A stretch of 64,000 bases of DNA from Thamnidium elegans (Eukaryota; Mucoromycota; Mucoromycetes; Mucorales; Mucoraceae): positions 62,001 through 126,000 of the forward strand of contig JAIXMG010000038.1 in assembly GCA_025201345.1 (NCBI GenBank), given 5' to 3'. The notes under the pieces are model-generated. The model worked only from the letters and a program-made list of their open reading frames with translations, was not told where the DNA came from and did not search any database. Positions 24,933 to 37,152 of this stretch are shown piece by piece; position 1 is the stretch's first letter; every line of letters begins with the position of its first letter. The translations under genes were made by a program, and so were the position numbers.

Positions 24933-26551
24933 ATGTCCTTCACTTGTCAACGATGCCGACAGCCACTACGGTTAGACGATTCTTTAACCAACATAGACCA
25001 AGCTTCTGCCGACATGCTTATTGGTAATCAAAAAAATTAAAAAAAATCCCCTTCCCTTGAAAGACTAAAAAAGAAGAATACTTTTTTAACCAAAAAGTTA
25101 TCCTATAGGCCCTTTATTATCAGAAGAACAATACGAACAAGAAGTTCATGAACAAAGAGCTTTAAATGCCACACAACATCCTCCTAAACCTATTAACAGT
25201 AAGTTAATTGGTATTAAAGCACCTAATGTACAGTATCCTGCCGGAACTTCTGATTCATTTGTTGTCTTGAAATCAACTCAGCCCTTACAAGCTATCAATC
25301 CTTTCTCTACTACAACTTCTATAGAAGACGATCCCAATTGGTCTAGAAACAATACACTTTCGCATAGATTAAGAGTGGCTAATCGTGTATTTGATATCAT
25401 GTCTTCTAAATCAAGTGTAGATCATCCCATTTGCCAAGAGTGTACAGATATGCTGTTGGAATGTTTAGAGAAACAAATGAATGATGTAGGAAAAGAACGT
25501 GATAGTTATATTGATTTTATGAAGAAGGTTAAAGACAGTCGAGTTACAAAAGAGGAAGAAGAAGAGCTTTCAAAACAAGTGGAAGAGGTATATATAAATA
25601 TATAGATTGTGTGTGTGTGTTTGTGTGTGTGTGTTTGTGTGTGTGTGTATGTAAGAGACTGACAAGAATACTAGTTAAAATTAGCAGAACAAGACGCCGG
25701 TGACGAACTATCTAGTTTACAACAACAAGAAGAAAGTTTAGATATGGAAATGAAGGCACTGGAAGAAGAAATGAAAGACTTGGATAAACAAGAAGAAGAC
25801 TTTTGGGAAAAAAGCAACGGATATCAATTAAATATTCAAAACTTCCAAAATGAAAGAGACGCTATTAATTTGAAATACGATCACGATGTAAAGCAGTATG
25901 AGAGACTTCAAAAGACGGTGGTTTATAATGATGCGTTTTGTATATCGCATGATGGTCCGTTTGGCACTATCAATGGGTTTAGATTAGGAAGATTAGGTCC
26001 GCATCAAGTAGATTGGAACGAAATAAATGCTGCTTGGGGTCAAACTCTCTTATTGTTATATACTGTAGCCAGTAAATTAAAATTCCAATTTAAAGAATAT
26101 AGACTGGTTCCAATGGGTTCATTTTCTCGCATTGAAAAAATAGATGGTGATAGTGTTGTATCATATGAATTGTAAGTAATATATACACACATATAAATCA
26201 ACCAATTCTAATGGTTTTTTTTTGATATACAGGTATGGATCAGGTGACTTTGGTCTCAATAAAATGTTCTTTTTAAACCGCAAGTTTGATCATGCTATGG
26301 TAGCAGTATTAAACTGTTTAAATCAATTGACAGATCATGCCGAGGAAAGAGATAAAAGTTTAAGATTGCCTTACCGTATTTATAAAGATAAAATTGGAGA
26401 ATTATCTATACGCATTCAATTTAATCAAGATGAATTATGGACAAAAGCGCTTAAATATATGCTGACAAATATGAAGTGGATTTTGGTATTTGCCAGTAGA
26501 GCCAATATATCCTCTGAATCTACACTTAGTGATACCACCACAGTTACTTGA
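24933..26551 (+). CDS. ATG6: Beclin-1/Atg6/Vps30, autophagy PI3-kinase complex subunit
   Basis: Core subunit of the Vps34 phosphatidylinositol 3-kinase complexes acting in autophagosome nucleation and endosomal sorting. Four exons (24933-25023, 25109-25587, 25675-26171, 26233-26551) give 461 aa. The N-terminus has the conserved CxxC element (CQRCRQPLRLD). A central coiled coil (about residues 155-250, rich in E/K/Q/L) precedes the evolutionarily conserved membrane-binding domain, recognisable by VVYNDAFCISHDGPFGTING, FRLGRLGPHQVDWNEINAAW, the aromatic Y-R-L-V-P-M-G-S-F-S, and LNCLNQL. The 3' splice site of intron 2 (CTAG at 25671-25674) adds L-K before LAEQD. The next gene starts 174 bp downstream on the same strand. 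Confidence 0.95.
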
Positions 26552-26725
26552 ACTTTGATCAAAACCAATAAAAATCATATTTTCCTAACCAATAAAAAAA
26601 CTCTGTTTAAATCAAGTCAAAAAAAAAGGACCATGTATCTGTATATTTTTTTCTTTTTTTATCTTTTCTTCGTTCTTTTTACTTTTTGTTTACTTGTAAA
26701 AAAAAAAAAAACACGCACAATAACT

Positions 26726-28697
26726 ATGGATTTAGACACCAGTACACAGGTAAAAACGCCTCCTTCTAGACACTACTTTTATCGAAAATCCACACAACAG
26801 CAACCTATATCGCCACATGTCGTACTTGATGGCTTAGAAAGTGCCCATGCGTTTGAAAACCGTATTGACCACTTTATTTCCAAGAACGCGTTACAATCGT
26901 CTATGGTCAAGCTTCGACAAGATGCCACCAGTGACCTCAACCGTCGTAAAGCAGATCGTAAAGCCCGAAAAGAAAAGGAAAACAATTCAATAGATCCTAC
27001 ACCCATCTCTACCATAACATCAACGCCACCGTCACCACCACCAGCACATGATCTTTTATTTGAAAAGCTGTCTAGTTTATCTCATAATGAACAAAACGCT
27101 TGGTTAGCTAATATTCATGACGATGCCATGTTGATGAACCCACATCAGTGGCTTAAATTAGCGAGCTTATTTAACGTAAACTCAAAGGCATCTCGTCAAC
27201 AAAGTTTATTACACATAGAAAATTTAGACGGTATTTTAAAAGATCGTGGCATTGAAAGTAAAGACGTAGGTCCGTTAGAAAGCTTTTTAGAGTTACGTGA
27301 TATTCAAAACAGAAATTATGCTAGAGATGCGTAAGTATATATATATATATATATATATTTGCTATTTATTTTTACATTATCCTTAACTTTATTATTATTA
27401 GTGTGGCAGAAGGTGTAAAGTTTATTAAACAAAATAGAGTGAAAGAAGCAATGGAATATTATAAGCGTGCACTTGACATGGACCCTAAATATGCGGATGG
27501 TTGGTTTCACGTAGCAGAAGGGTAAACAATTTACAAAAAAAAACACACACACACACTTTTTTGTCTCACTAAAAAAAAAACCTACTTTTAAATAGGCTTG
27601 TACAACAAAGAAAACTAACAGATGCAGAACAACACCTTGACCGAGTTCTTAAATTGGACCCAACTCACGAAGGAGCCAAAGCATTATTAGCTAGTATTCG
27701 TCATACCAAAAACCCTAAAAAGGCTGAAAAGGGAGAAGAATGGGATATTGTAGATGAACACGGACAATCAATAAATGCGGTACCATCAGAAGAAGATGAA
27801 AAGGATAAATTAAAGTCCATTTTAAAAAAGCGTCGTCAAGAGGATGAAAAGAAACGGTCTAGTAGACGTCGTGATTCAAGAAGTCCTACGCAGTACAAGA
27901 AATCACGTAGGTCTTCTGCTAGTCCTAGTAGAAGACGTGAAAGTAGTCGTAGAAGTCCTAGTCCTCGTTCTAGACATCGTAGAGATGAAAAGAGATCTTC
28001 TCATCGTGATAGTGATAGAAAGAGTGACAGTGATAGAAGATCAAGACGATCTGAAAAATCTAGCAGAGATCATGACAGTGATAGAAGAAGAGAAAGAGGC
28101 AGTGATAGAAAGATAAGAGATAGACATGATGATGACAGAAAGAAACGCTCAGATGATAGAAGCAAAGACAAAAAGAGCAGAGATCGCGATGACGATAAAA
28201 AGAGCAGAGACAGAGACGATGACAGAAAGACTAAAGATCGTGACGATACTAAAAAGACGAGAGAGCATGAAGACGATAAAAAGACCAGAAATCTTGAAGA
28301 CGATAAAAAGACCAGAAATCGTGAAGACGATAAAAAGACCAGAGATCGCGAAGATGATAAAAAGACTAGAGACCGTGAAGATGATAGAAGGAATAGAGAC
28401 GGTGATGATGATAGAAGAACTAAAGACCGTATAGATGATAGAAAGAGAAGATACCACGATGATGACGATAAAAAGAATAGAGAGAGACGAAGAAGATACC
28501 ATGATGATGATAATAGTATTAAAAAGAATAAAGATGATGCTGGTGAACAAGTAAAAAAAGATACGACAACAACAAATGATGAAGTTATACCTAATGATGA
28601 AACTGTATCTAATGATTCTACTATCAGAAAGAGATCATCTTCACCTGCTAAAGAAGAAAACCGTACCAGTAAAAGAAGATCAATCAGCACAAATTAA
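26726..28697 (+). CDS. TPR protein with RS/RD-rich tail (TTC14-like)
   Basis: Three exons (26726-27330, 27402-27521, 27596-28697) give 608 aa. Exons 2-3 encode two tetratricopeptide repeats (KFIKQNRVKEAMEYYKRALD, YADGWFHVAEGL, LTDAEQHLDRVLKLDP). The rest of exon 3 is a charged tail: first SR/RS-rich, then about 18 units of the type D-D-K-K-T-R-D-R-E, then basic and acidic clusters. TPRs followed by a K/R/S/D-rich tail resemble animal TTC14, a nuclear speckle-associated protein, but the S1 RNA-binding domain of TTC14 is not visible here. RS/RD tails usually mean nuclear, splicing-linked proteins; that is inference. The start is the ATG in TAACTATGGATTTAGAC; an upstream in-frame ATG at 26633 would add an unlikely F-rich stretch. 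Confidence 0.6.
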
Positions 28698-28876
28698 AAA
28701 TAAATAAATAGTAGTTTTTTTGTTTGTTTGTAAAAAAGAATATTTTATTCTTATGAATTTATAATGAAGTATGAATTTATATAGATGAAAAAGAGAATTG
28801 AGAGGATGAATAAAATGAGATTAAAAATTTAAAAATAAATCGAGCGTAAATTATAAACCAGAAGAAAAAGAGATTT

Positions 28877-29417
28877 CTACCATTTCTTTCCACCTTTACG
28901 AGCAGTAGGTCTCTTGGCTCCAGCAACTTCAAAGATGAAACTTCTGCTGACATCATCATCATCGTCGTCGTCTTCAGAATAGATTTCAATAAAATAACGA
29001 CCACTTCTCAAGTTACGGTCGATAGTCCAACTGAAAGCAAACTCATCACCATCATCAAGGTGTTCACCCCTCCAAGAGCGAATAGTCTTTACAAATCTAA
29101 TACAATTGTCAGCAAAAAAAATAAAATAATAATAATAATAATTTACCTTCCAGAATCTGTAAACAAATCGGCATAAACTCTGTCACCATCACCATCACCA
29201 TCTGGCATATCATCAACAACAAATTGAACTGTTCTTCCAGGGCGGAAGATTGCGTTGGGTGCAGGATAATCAAAGAAATCGACATCAGCAACTGCCTTGG
29301 ATGCAAAGAGGAATACAGCTGCGGCAACGGTAGAGGTGAATGTAGAAAGCTAAAATAAAAATATTAGTTAGTAAAGGTAATAAATAAATAAGAAAGCAGT
29401 ATTATTGTTACCTTCAT
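28877..29417 (-). CDS. Secreted Kre9/Knh1-like Ig-fold protein
   Basis: Three exons (29417-29412 coding only M-K, 29349-29147, 29096-28877) give 142 aa. A signal peptide is clear: MKLSTFTSTVAAAVFLFASK, cleavage expected near AVA-D. The mature part begins with VDFFDYPAPN and has the strands of the Kre9/Knh1 N-terminal (Ser-Thr-rich anchored) domain: R-P-G-R-T-V-Q-F-V-V-D, FAFSWTIDRNLRSGRYFIEI, then an aspartate run (D7), S-R-S-F-I-F-E-V and a basic tail GAKRPTARKGGKKW. No membrane segment or GPI signal, so soluble in wall or medium. Kre9-type proteins are linked to beta-1,6-glucan, but small Mucoromycota versions are uncharacterised. Convergent with the TTC14-like gene, 179 bp apart. Confidence 0.65.
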
Positions 29418-29918
29418 ATTGTATGACGAGAAGATATAGTTGATATATTTTATTTTATTTTTTTTATCTCAATTCTGACTTGTATTTATATCACTTTCAA
29501 ACATATTTTAAAATATTGTATGTATGAATTTAATAAAGTTGTACATAGATTTGTTATAGACGTGGAGATCTAGGAGAAAGAAAAAAAGGGTCCCCTTGAG
29601 GGTATTAAATATGCTTGGACGATCCCTGTTTTTTTTTGTTTGTTATTCTGATCTTCTTTTGCCACCCAAAAAAAAAGCAGCGGTAGAATACAAACAAAAA
29701 AAGAATCTTTTTTTCATTAAAGAGTCCCTGAATAACGCATTACATAAATACAGTTTTTTCTATTTAGAAGAACAAGAAAATACATGTGTGAAGCCAGTTT
29801 GTTTATATACACGTACAAAACATAAATAAAAGATCACAGAAATAAAGACAATAATAATAAACAGAAATTATATATATTACACCCTTTTTTTTTTTTTTTT
29901 TTCTTTTTTTTTTTCTTT
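29418..29918. other. Intergenic: promoter of the Kre9-like gene, terminator of the TBC gene
   Basis: 501 bp between two minus-strand genes, with a T-run of about 20 bp at 29885-29902. An ORF at 29596-29829 (plus) is composed of homopolymer-rich sequence and is not supported. Confidence 0.5.
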
Positions 29919-30681
29919 TTAAACGTAACCTCTATAAACTTGCTGAGATCTAGAAATTTCCCTATTTAAACCTTTTTCAGCATTAGCAGAAGTGTTATCG
30001 TTCCGTTTTAAAGGTTCTTGTTGATTGTGCTGTTGTTGTTGCTGTTGTTGTTGTTGTTGAAAAGGCGTGACAGGTTTACTAGATACTAATTGAGAAAACC
30101 TATTCATAAAACTAGCGGTTGTAGAAGATGCATTAGATGAAATTGAATTTTGTCTAGTATGATAGTTTTGTGTATGATTATTATTTTCTGCTGCATTTAA
30201 TTGATTAGCCAGTAACCAATCTCTTTGTATTTGATCTTCAATTAAACTATGTTGCGATCTCACCGATGAAGTTCGCTTGACTTTATTCGCAAAATTATTA
30301 GCAAATCCAAGTTTTTGTGAAAAACTTCTTGCCATCATATCTCCTGTTGAAGCTCTTTTTCTATCTATGTCTTCATTACCCCGAGTAATGGAGAGTCCGC
30401 GCTTAAATAAATCGTCAAGTGATTCCTTTGATCCTCTTCGCAATGAATCTAGACTAGCACGTGCCATATCAGTTGTATCCCTTAATTTTTTAAACCGACT
30501 ACCAGAGCCAGTTGATGAAATCGATGACACATCACTAACGTCACCATTAAACATACCGCTACTTCTACGATCATTGACTCCTGGTATAATCTTTCCCATT
30601 GCAATTGCTTGTAATCTGGTTTCACGTATAGCATAAGCCGAATTTAACACAATTTGTATATCATCTATAGGATAATTCTAG

Positions 30682-30714
<33 letters not shown>

Positions 30715-32707
30715 TTAATGACATAATTCATCCTTATTTTTTTTTTTTACGCCTTTACTTGTAAAATGCGCATATTATCACCAAAATCGCCCTGAATAAG
30801 TTCTTGACGAATACAACTAAAAATAATTATAAAAATTTAGATTTTCCGTAACCCCTTTTCTGTAATTTTCTATTTAACTTACATAAGCATAGCTACAGCG
30901 AAATCCAATAAGAATTCAAACCGCCCTTCTTCCTCCTGCATTCCTCGATCCGCCAAAATAGAATCCCATAAGCGAATTACATCAGGTAGGTCCCATTCTT
31001 GTGAACAAAGTACTGTAATCCAACGGAATGCATAATACTGCTCCTTGATATCTTTTTTGCTCAATTCTCGAAACAAGGGTCTATCAAACCAAGCTAGTCT
31101 TTGGCTCATACGCCACATAGTAGCATTGATACCTGTACTAGCATCTAAATCTAATGATCTTACAAAATGATCTCTGCCATCTGACATTAACGTAGTAAAT
31201 ACAAAAAATGCATCGGCTTCTGCATACGCTTGAGATTCGGGATCATCTTCCGCTGTCTTTGCTGCAAATACATAATAGATAGGTGCCAAAATCTCATTCA
31301 TACCTTGTACATAACCTACTCCCGGGTTTAATTTGGCATAAATAAATAAAATACGTTCAATAGCTTCCCAATGATAATCCATAACATGTGCATCGGCATC
31401 TCTTGCCTTTTGTCCTACACTATATTTTGTACCGTTATGCTGATGTTCTCTGCTTCCAATATCTTCATTTAAATGTGCAATACGTCGAAATAAAGATCTG
31501 CGAGATGGAATATAAGCACAAATAGGGTCCAACGTACGTTTCTTATTTAAATCAAATTTGGGTACAAAACTATTACTTGTATTTGATTTAAATGCGGTAG
31601 ATAATTTGCGTACGATACTACGAGGTGTTGAAATAATATCTGAACCACCATCTAAAATACCTGAAGAGAATGATCGTACAGAACTTTTAGAGTTGGATCG
31701 GGCGCGTGTATTGATGGTAGCAGTAGGTAAAGTAGATGAACTACTACCGACAACTAATTTTATAGATTTTTTAGAGGCTGTAGAAGAAGATCTTGGTCTG
31801 CCGATAAGTCCAAACGAAAATCGTCTCGCCTTTGATTCCTTTTCTGGCGGTGATACTACTTCGTCTGACATTAAAGCAGATAATGGGTCTGATTCATATG
31901 TGATTGTTTCTTCTGTAACATCTACATTACTACTACTATTAGTAGTAGTAGGTGGTGAAAGTGGGTTCAGTGGATTCATGGGTACATGAAGTTGAAAAAA
32001 TGCAAAATCTGGAAGTGTACGTCGTACATCTTTATCAATTTGTTCCAATATTAAATTATCTTGAAAATAAGTAGCCCATTTTGATCCTGGCTCAGCGTTC
32101 AAAGGCTAAAGTTAAAAATAAGGTTAGCTTTTTTTTTTTTTATTGTATTATTATTTGTGTACAGTACATGATCAACAGAAGGTGGCTCTTCATTTGGGTC
32201 TTCTAATAAATCCTTTACCCAGTTCTACAATAAAAATGTTAAAATAACAGCTACATTTTTTTTTAAATGTCACATATAAAATACTTGCATAATAAGTTAA
32301 TCTTTTGTCTCTTAAACAGGTTTCCCACATTCTTTTGTCAGGTGGTAAATAGCCTAGCAATACTTTCCAAGCGGTTGAACGAAGGCCCGGTTCGTCAGGT
32401 ATACCTTTACAAAAAAAGAAAAGAAAAGAAAAGTCAGGTTTCTTACTATAGAAAACGGTAATGACTACATGTATATATGCGATTACCATGAAAGCAAGCT
32501 TCTCGAAAAGACTTCAAGTCAATAACTGGTGTCCATTGCTCATCCAAACTGTTGTCTTCCGTACTTAGTACCAGTCGAAAGTACTTTAATCTAATAAAAC
32601 ACTTGTAAGGTATTTTTTTTTATATATATACTTGTTTCTATCTTTATCTGTCAACCTTTTTTATTATTATTATTGTTAGTTTACCTTTCTTTATATGCTG
32701 ACTCCAT
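29919..32707 (-). CDS. TBC1D13-type Rab GTPase-activating protein
   Basis: Accelerates GTP hydrolysis by Rab proteins in membrane traffic. Seven exons (32707-32685, 32590-32487, 32404-32289, 32224-32168, 32105-30883, 30816-30759, 30677-29919) give 779 aa. The TBC domain starts with GIPDEPGLRSTAWKVLLGYL, followed by HPLNAEPGSKWATYFQDN and IDKDVRRTLPDFAFFQ. It continues after a long serine-rich insert (about residues 130-290) with YVQGMNEILAPIYYVF, then FRWITVLCSQEWDLPDVIRL. The IDKDVRR Arg finger and the YVQGMN Gln finger are both present. The C-terminal third is serine-rich with a glutamine run (about 30031-30060). The intron after exon 3 has a GC donor (GCAAGT), needed for the reading frame. 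TBC1D13 in animals acts on Rab35; the fungal substrate is unknown. Confidence 0.88.
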
Positions 32708-33127
32708 AATATAAATAAATAAAAAAAGAAAGAGGAAAGAGAAGAAAAAAAGTACTGGCTGACTACTAATTTTAAAATGAAAAATACCAGTGTATTTTTA
32801 TTTTTTTATTTCAATGTGTTTCACCGCTTTTAAAAAAGTAAATGGCTAAACTGTTTCATAAATTTATTAGCAAGTAAGATGTTGCCTAAATAAAAAAAAA
32901 GGAACTAAAAAAATAATTGCTGTTTTACAAACCTACTCTTTTTTCAGTTAAAACTCTTTTTTTTTAGGCTCTTCAGTGGTATGACTTCTATCTACATGCA
33001 CCAAAAAAAACAGCCTGAACAAACAAAAGGAATGGTCCACAATAAGCGTTTTAAATGTCAGTGCTTTTTTTTATTTTTTTATTGCGCATTAAAAATTATA
33101 ATTTCTATTGTTTGATGTGTAATATTT
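32708..33127. other. Intergenic: promoter of the TBC gene
   Basis: 420 bp, AT-rich with purine-rich patches (GAAAGAGGAAAGAGAAG). Nothing else is seen. Confidence 0.5.
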
Positions 33128-34129
33128 TTATGCTGCTTTTCTATTTTGAATGTCTCTTGTAGGCATATAATGCATACCAGATGTCATACCAGAAGTATTA
33201 TAAGAGTAATCTGTTACTGGCGTATTTGAACTGACGACGGGAATAGATGTATCTTGACTTTTAATCCCAACATAACTCATCAATGTCTTCATCAATCCTT
33301 GTTTTTGCTGATTGGGAATGGCATCCACAAATGCAGATTCTACTCAATTAACTTAAAATTAAAAAAATCCACTACACACATAAAAAAAAAAAAAAAAAAA
33401 AAAACCTTACCGCTCGTTGGTAAAGCATTGTCATTTGCACTTAGACTAATAAAATAAGCAAAAGGTACCAACCATACACATAATCCAAAGAATGCTGCAA
33501 TATCCATAAAAGGTCTGTAGTGTGTTGTAAAGTATTTGAACCACAGGAAATGATTGGCAAATACGAGAACTAAGTATGATATCAATACACACAGCAAAAT
33601 AAAATATAAAATAAACACTTACTACAACTACCAATAAATGGAACGCTAGTTAAACTAATAAATGGAAATGTTTTCAAGTTTAAACTATAGACTACGTGAC
33701 AACCAACTGAAAAAGCTAAATAGAAAAACGGCAAGCGATCGAAAATCCAAAATAATATATGGAAAGATATAATAACCTTTTTTTTTTTTGGTGTCAGTTC
33801 AACTTTTTTTTACATATATATCGTATACACATATATATCACGTACTGCTGTCATTGCTTTAATAACTTTTTTGGTATATACTGAATATTCTTCAACCTAG
33901 GTATACGTAAGGAGATCATTAACAAAGAAGAAAAATAAGATTAAAAACAATTCACTGTACCAATTCAGCAAGGTAATAAAGTCCACATGCTACAAAAAAA
34001 AGAAAAGAAAAGATGAATAACTCAAACAGTAATAAACAACTTCTTTCTATATGTACCTAAGCTGAGAATAACAAAGCAAAATGCAAGACCAGTAGCTCCA
34101 TAAGCTACAAGATGTAAGAACCCTGTCAT
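33128..34129 (-). CDS. SVP26: Svp26/TEX261 ER-Golgi membrane protein
   Basis: COPII cargo adaptor that, in yeast, exports type II Golgi glycosyltransferases from the ER. Six exons (34129-34057, 33989-33961, 33896-33846, 33776-33623, 33569-33411, 33339-33128) give 225 aa. Four membrane segments alternate with family signatures: LACGLYYLAELVEEYS, FPFISLTSVPF, NHFLWFKYF and MDIAAFFGLCVWLVPFAYFI followed by SLSANDNALPT. The C-terminal cytosolic tail (about 70 aa, S/T/N-rich) is longer than in the yeast protein. Start is the ATG of MTGFLHLVAYG, at the usual distance before the first membrane segment. Confidence 0.92.
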
Positions 34130-34249
34130 TATCTAGTTATTTTTAGAAAAAAAGCGATTTTCTCTCTCATTCTTTTTTATATTTATAATAATCGTATTTG
34201 AATAGGCGCTAAATAAGTTTTTATTTTAACAAAAAGATACACACAGAAT

Positions 34250-36106
34250 TTAATCCTCTTCATCCCAATGACCTTCCTTCTTGAGAGGTTTAGGACCACC
34301 AGCAGGCTTAGACATGATGATTTGATCAACACGAAGAATAGTTATCGCTGCATCAGCAGCTAATTTATATGCACTGTACTTGGAAGCAAGAGAATCGAAG
34401 ATAATTTCTTTAGCAGCGTCAATTGTACCATCCGTATTATTCTCTACATCAACACCAACACATAATCCAACATCACCTTCTTGATAATGGGCAGCATACA
34501 AGCGAGAAATAACAGCTGTAGCTTCTAAACCTGCATTTTCACAAAGTGTACGAGGAACAATCTCTAAAGCCTCTGCAAACTTTTTAATAGCGTGTTGGTT
34601 TAAACCAGGTGTCTTTGCTGCAACAAGTTGAAGACGTTTGTTTAATTCCATTTCAACTGCACCTGCACCTGCCAAAAGACGGTTATCACGCGTAGCAGCC
34701 TTGATAACACTGATACCATCATCGATAGCACGTTCAATATCATCCATATGGTTTTGTGTAGCTCCACGAATAACAATAGTAGTTGTACGGTTACTGGATT
34801 CTTCTTGACGGAAGACAGTGACACGATCAGAACCAATCTCAACAGTTTCAACAACATCACATTCACCCATTTCCTCTGCCATAGGTGTACCTAAACGCGC
34901 AAGAGCAGTAGCTCCAATAACACGACAAAGACGACGTAAATCAAACTTGGAAAGTACCTTGACGGCCATAATATTGAATCTGTTTAAATAATGTAAAGCC
35001 AATTCACCAATACCGTTACCGGTAACAACAACAGTGACACCAGCATCAGCCAAGTCTTGGAAAATCTTTTCAACTTGTTTTTCCTCGTCCTTACTAAAGT
35101 TTAACATCTCCTTTGCGTTGTGGATCAATACTGTACCCTTGGTCTCAGTTTGTGAAAGATCTAAAGGACAAGTAAAGACAGCAACCTTGGCATGCTTCAC
35201 GTTTTGAATAATACCCTCAGGTTCACGCCCAAATACCATACCACGAACAACACGAGATTCATGAATACTGGATCCCATAACCTTGACAACACGCACATTG
35301 TCAACATTGAAATCTTTAGGGTTCTTGGGCATAATATTTAAAGCGGCATCAACAACTAAATTTCCTAAAAAGTCCTCATAACCATATTGCTTGGAAGAAA
35401 TAGTTGCCTTGATGGTCTTTGCAAGTTCATCGCGATCAGTCATTGATTCAATCTTATTGACAGATAATTCTATAAAACGAAAACCCGTGAGTTCTTCTTC
35501 CCTCTCTTCGACTTTTTTATATATAAAAAAATAGGTCATTTACCTTCAAGAATAGCTAAAGCACGATCTCTAGCTAATTCGTAACCTTGAACAACTTCAG
35601 ACGGATGAAGACCAAGCTTTAAAAGATCGGCTGCCTTTTGTAAAAGTTCGCCAGCAAAAACAATAACCAAGTTGGTGTTATCGCCTAATTCACTTTCTTG
35701 TTGTTGAGAGGCCATGACCATAAGTTTGGCGGCAGGATGAACAACATCAAGTTCACGAATAATAGTAGCTGCATCATTAGTAACAAAAAGCTTTTCAAGA
35801 TGGTTAATAATCATCTTGTTACGACCTGGAAATTTATTCTGTAACGTTAATATAAAAAAAAAAAGCAAATAATGAAGGGAAGCTAAAAAGTATATATTCT
35901 TTTACCATTGGGTCCCATAGAAGTTCTAACAACTTCTGAAAGTTCATGAGTAGCGTCAATGTTACGAAGAACTGCTTCCTCTACACCTTGAGAGAACTAT
36001 ACTTTGTTAGCTTTTTTTTTCTTTCATCATCTATATGTAATCTACTTACTTTATAACCATCCTTAAAGAGTTGAGGAAGGGTGCTTTTAGGTACACGCAA
36101 AGCCAT
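34250..36106 (-). CDS. CCT8: T-complex protein 1 subunit theta (CCT8)
   Basis: Subunit of the cytosolic TRiC/CCT chaperonin that folds actin, tubulin and other proteins. Four exons (36106-36050, 35996-35906, 35825-35544, 35469-34250) give 549 aa, normal for the family. Group II signatures are present: TSMGPNG joined across intron 2 to RNKMIINHLEKLFVTNDAAT, then LMVMASQQQESELGDNTNLV (usual motif GDGTN; here Asn replaces the second Gly), VVTGNGIGELALHYL, the conserved GAGAVEMEL and ALEIVPRTLCENAG. It ends in the theta-type tail KPAGGPKPLKKEGHWDEED. The true acceptor of intron 2 is CCAG at 35826, not the CAG 13 bp earlier. Lies 120 bp from SVP26. Confidence 0.96.
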
Positions 36107-36357
36107 TTTTTTTAATCTATATAAAACGCGTTGGTAGTCTTGAAAGGAAAAAAAAAATTATTCCAAGAGCTTCTTTTTGAACCTGTCAAAGAAAAAAACT
36201 TTTGACTCCGCTTCTTTTTTTTTGTGTGTGCTTAAACCAGACGTCATTCAGATTAATTAAAAAAGACTCAAGAATGCAGTAATACGGATGAAACAGGTAT
36301 TTAGAAAGTTTTTATTTCTGTTAGTCTCAGCCCAAGGATAGAGAGATATTTTAATTT

Positions 36358-36555
36358 TTATGTAACATATATACGTCTTTCTTTTTTGAGCAACGCAGGA
36401 TCACTTTGGATCGAGTAGCCTTTTTCGTGTAAAATTAAAGCAAGAGGAATACTTGGGGGGTGAAAGAAAAGTAAAGAACCAAACGCGATAATAAAGATGG
36501 AAAAGATTATAAAAATAGTTAAAATAAGTCTTTTCATTCTAACAAGTGATGCCAA
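36358..36555 (-). CDS. Possible small single-pass membrane protein
   Basis: 65 codons in one exon. One strong hydrophobic helix (ILTIFIIFSIFIIAFGSLLF) near the N-terminus after M-K-R, then a short soluble tail with two prolines and a basic end. Could be a signal-anchored or secreted peptide. There is no homologue I recognise and no clear promoter. A chance ORF cannot be excluded. Confidence 0.25.
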   Translation of the reverse strand: MASLVRMKRLILTIFIIFSIFIIAFGSLLFFHPPSIPLALILHEKGYSIQSDPALLKKERRIYVT

Positions 36556-37010
36556 TAAAAAAAAACGATAAGGTAAACTATTCTGTTTACTACTTACGCT
36601 TTTCTCTTTGTGCCTACTTCCAGGATAGTTTTTTTTTTTTTTTTTTGGTTATTATAGTATCAAAGAAATATAACCGTTCATTGAAAATGAAGAAGATGCG
36701 AAGGGCAAGAAAAGCGCTAGACGAAAACATCGTTTCTGTTTCTCACTTTGATATAATACCTAGATCCAGCACTGTCATAGTGTCACAAGCGACCTGGTGT
36801 TTGGATGAAGATATCGTGTATTATGACGTGTCTTCTGAATTTATATAGAGCGGACAGTGAGATTCCACATACAAAACCACTATGGCGAAATGTTACTAAT
36901 CTTAGCTTTGTTGACTATAAAAAACGATACACTTCCAGAAAAAAAAAAGTATGGCGGATTACTTTTAACGTACCTTTATAAAATATCAAAAAAAAAAAAA
37001 AAAAAAAAAG

Positions 37011-37135
37011 TAGCTTAATATCTATACAGTACTACAGTATTATGGACCACATTTAAACGTTTGCAACAAGTTCTCTCATACACGGAGGTTGCTTGATATT
37101 TATACGGTATTACAGTCGGATGGGCATTTGTAAGT
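37011..37135 (+). repeat. Tandem pair of a dispersed repeat end
   Basis: Two similar segments about 80 bp apart: TAGCTTAATATCTATACAGT + ACTACAGTATTATGGACCAC + ATTT at 37011-37054, and TTGCTTGATATTTATACGGT + ATTACAGTCGGATGGGCATT + T at 37090-37131. A third relative is at 23433-23478, and GGAGGTTGCTTGATA recurs at about 46591. Probably the conserved end of an unidentified repeat family. Confidence 0.45.
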
Positions 37136-37152
37136 GTTATATTTTAGATAAA

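Noticed and set aside
28070..28690. 206-codon minus-strand ORF, very serine/leucine-rich
   Set aside because: Exact antisense of the RD-repeat tail of the TTC14-like gene; its length results from the repeat.
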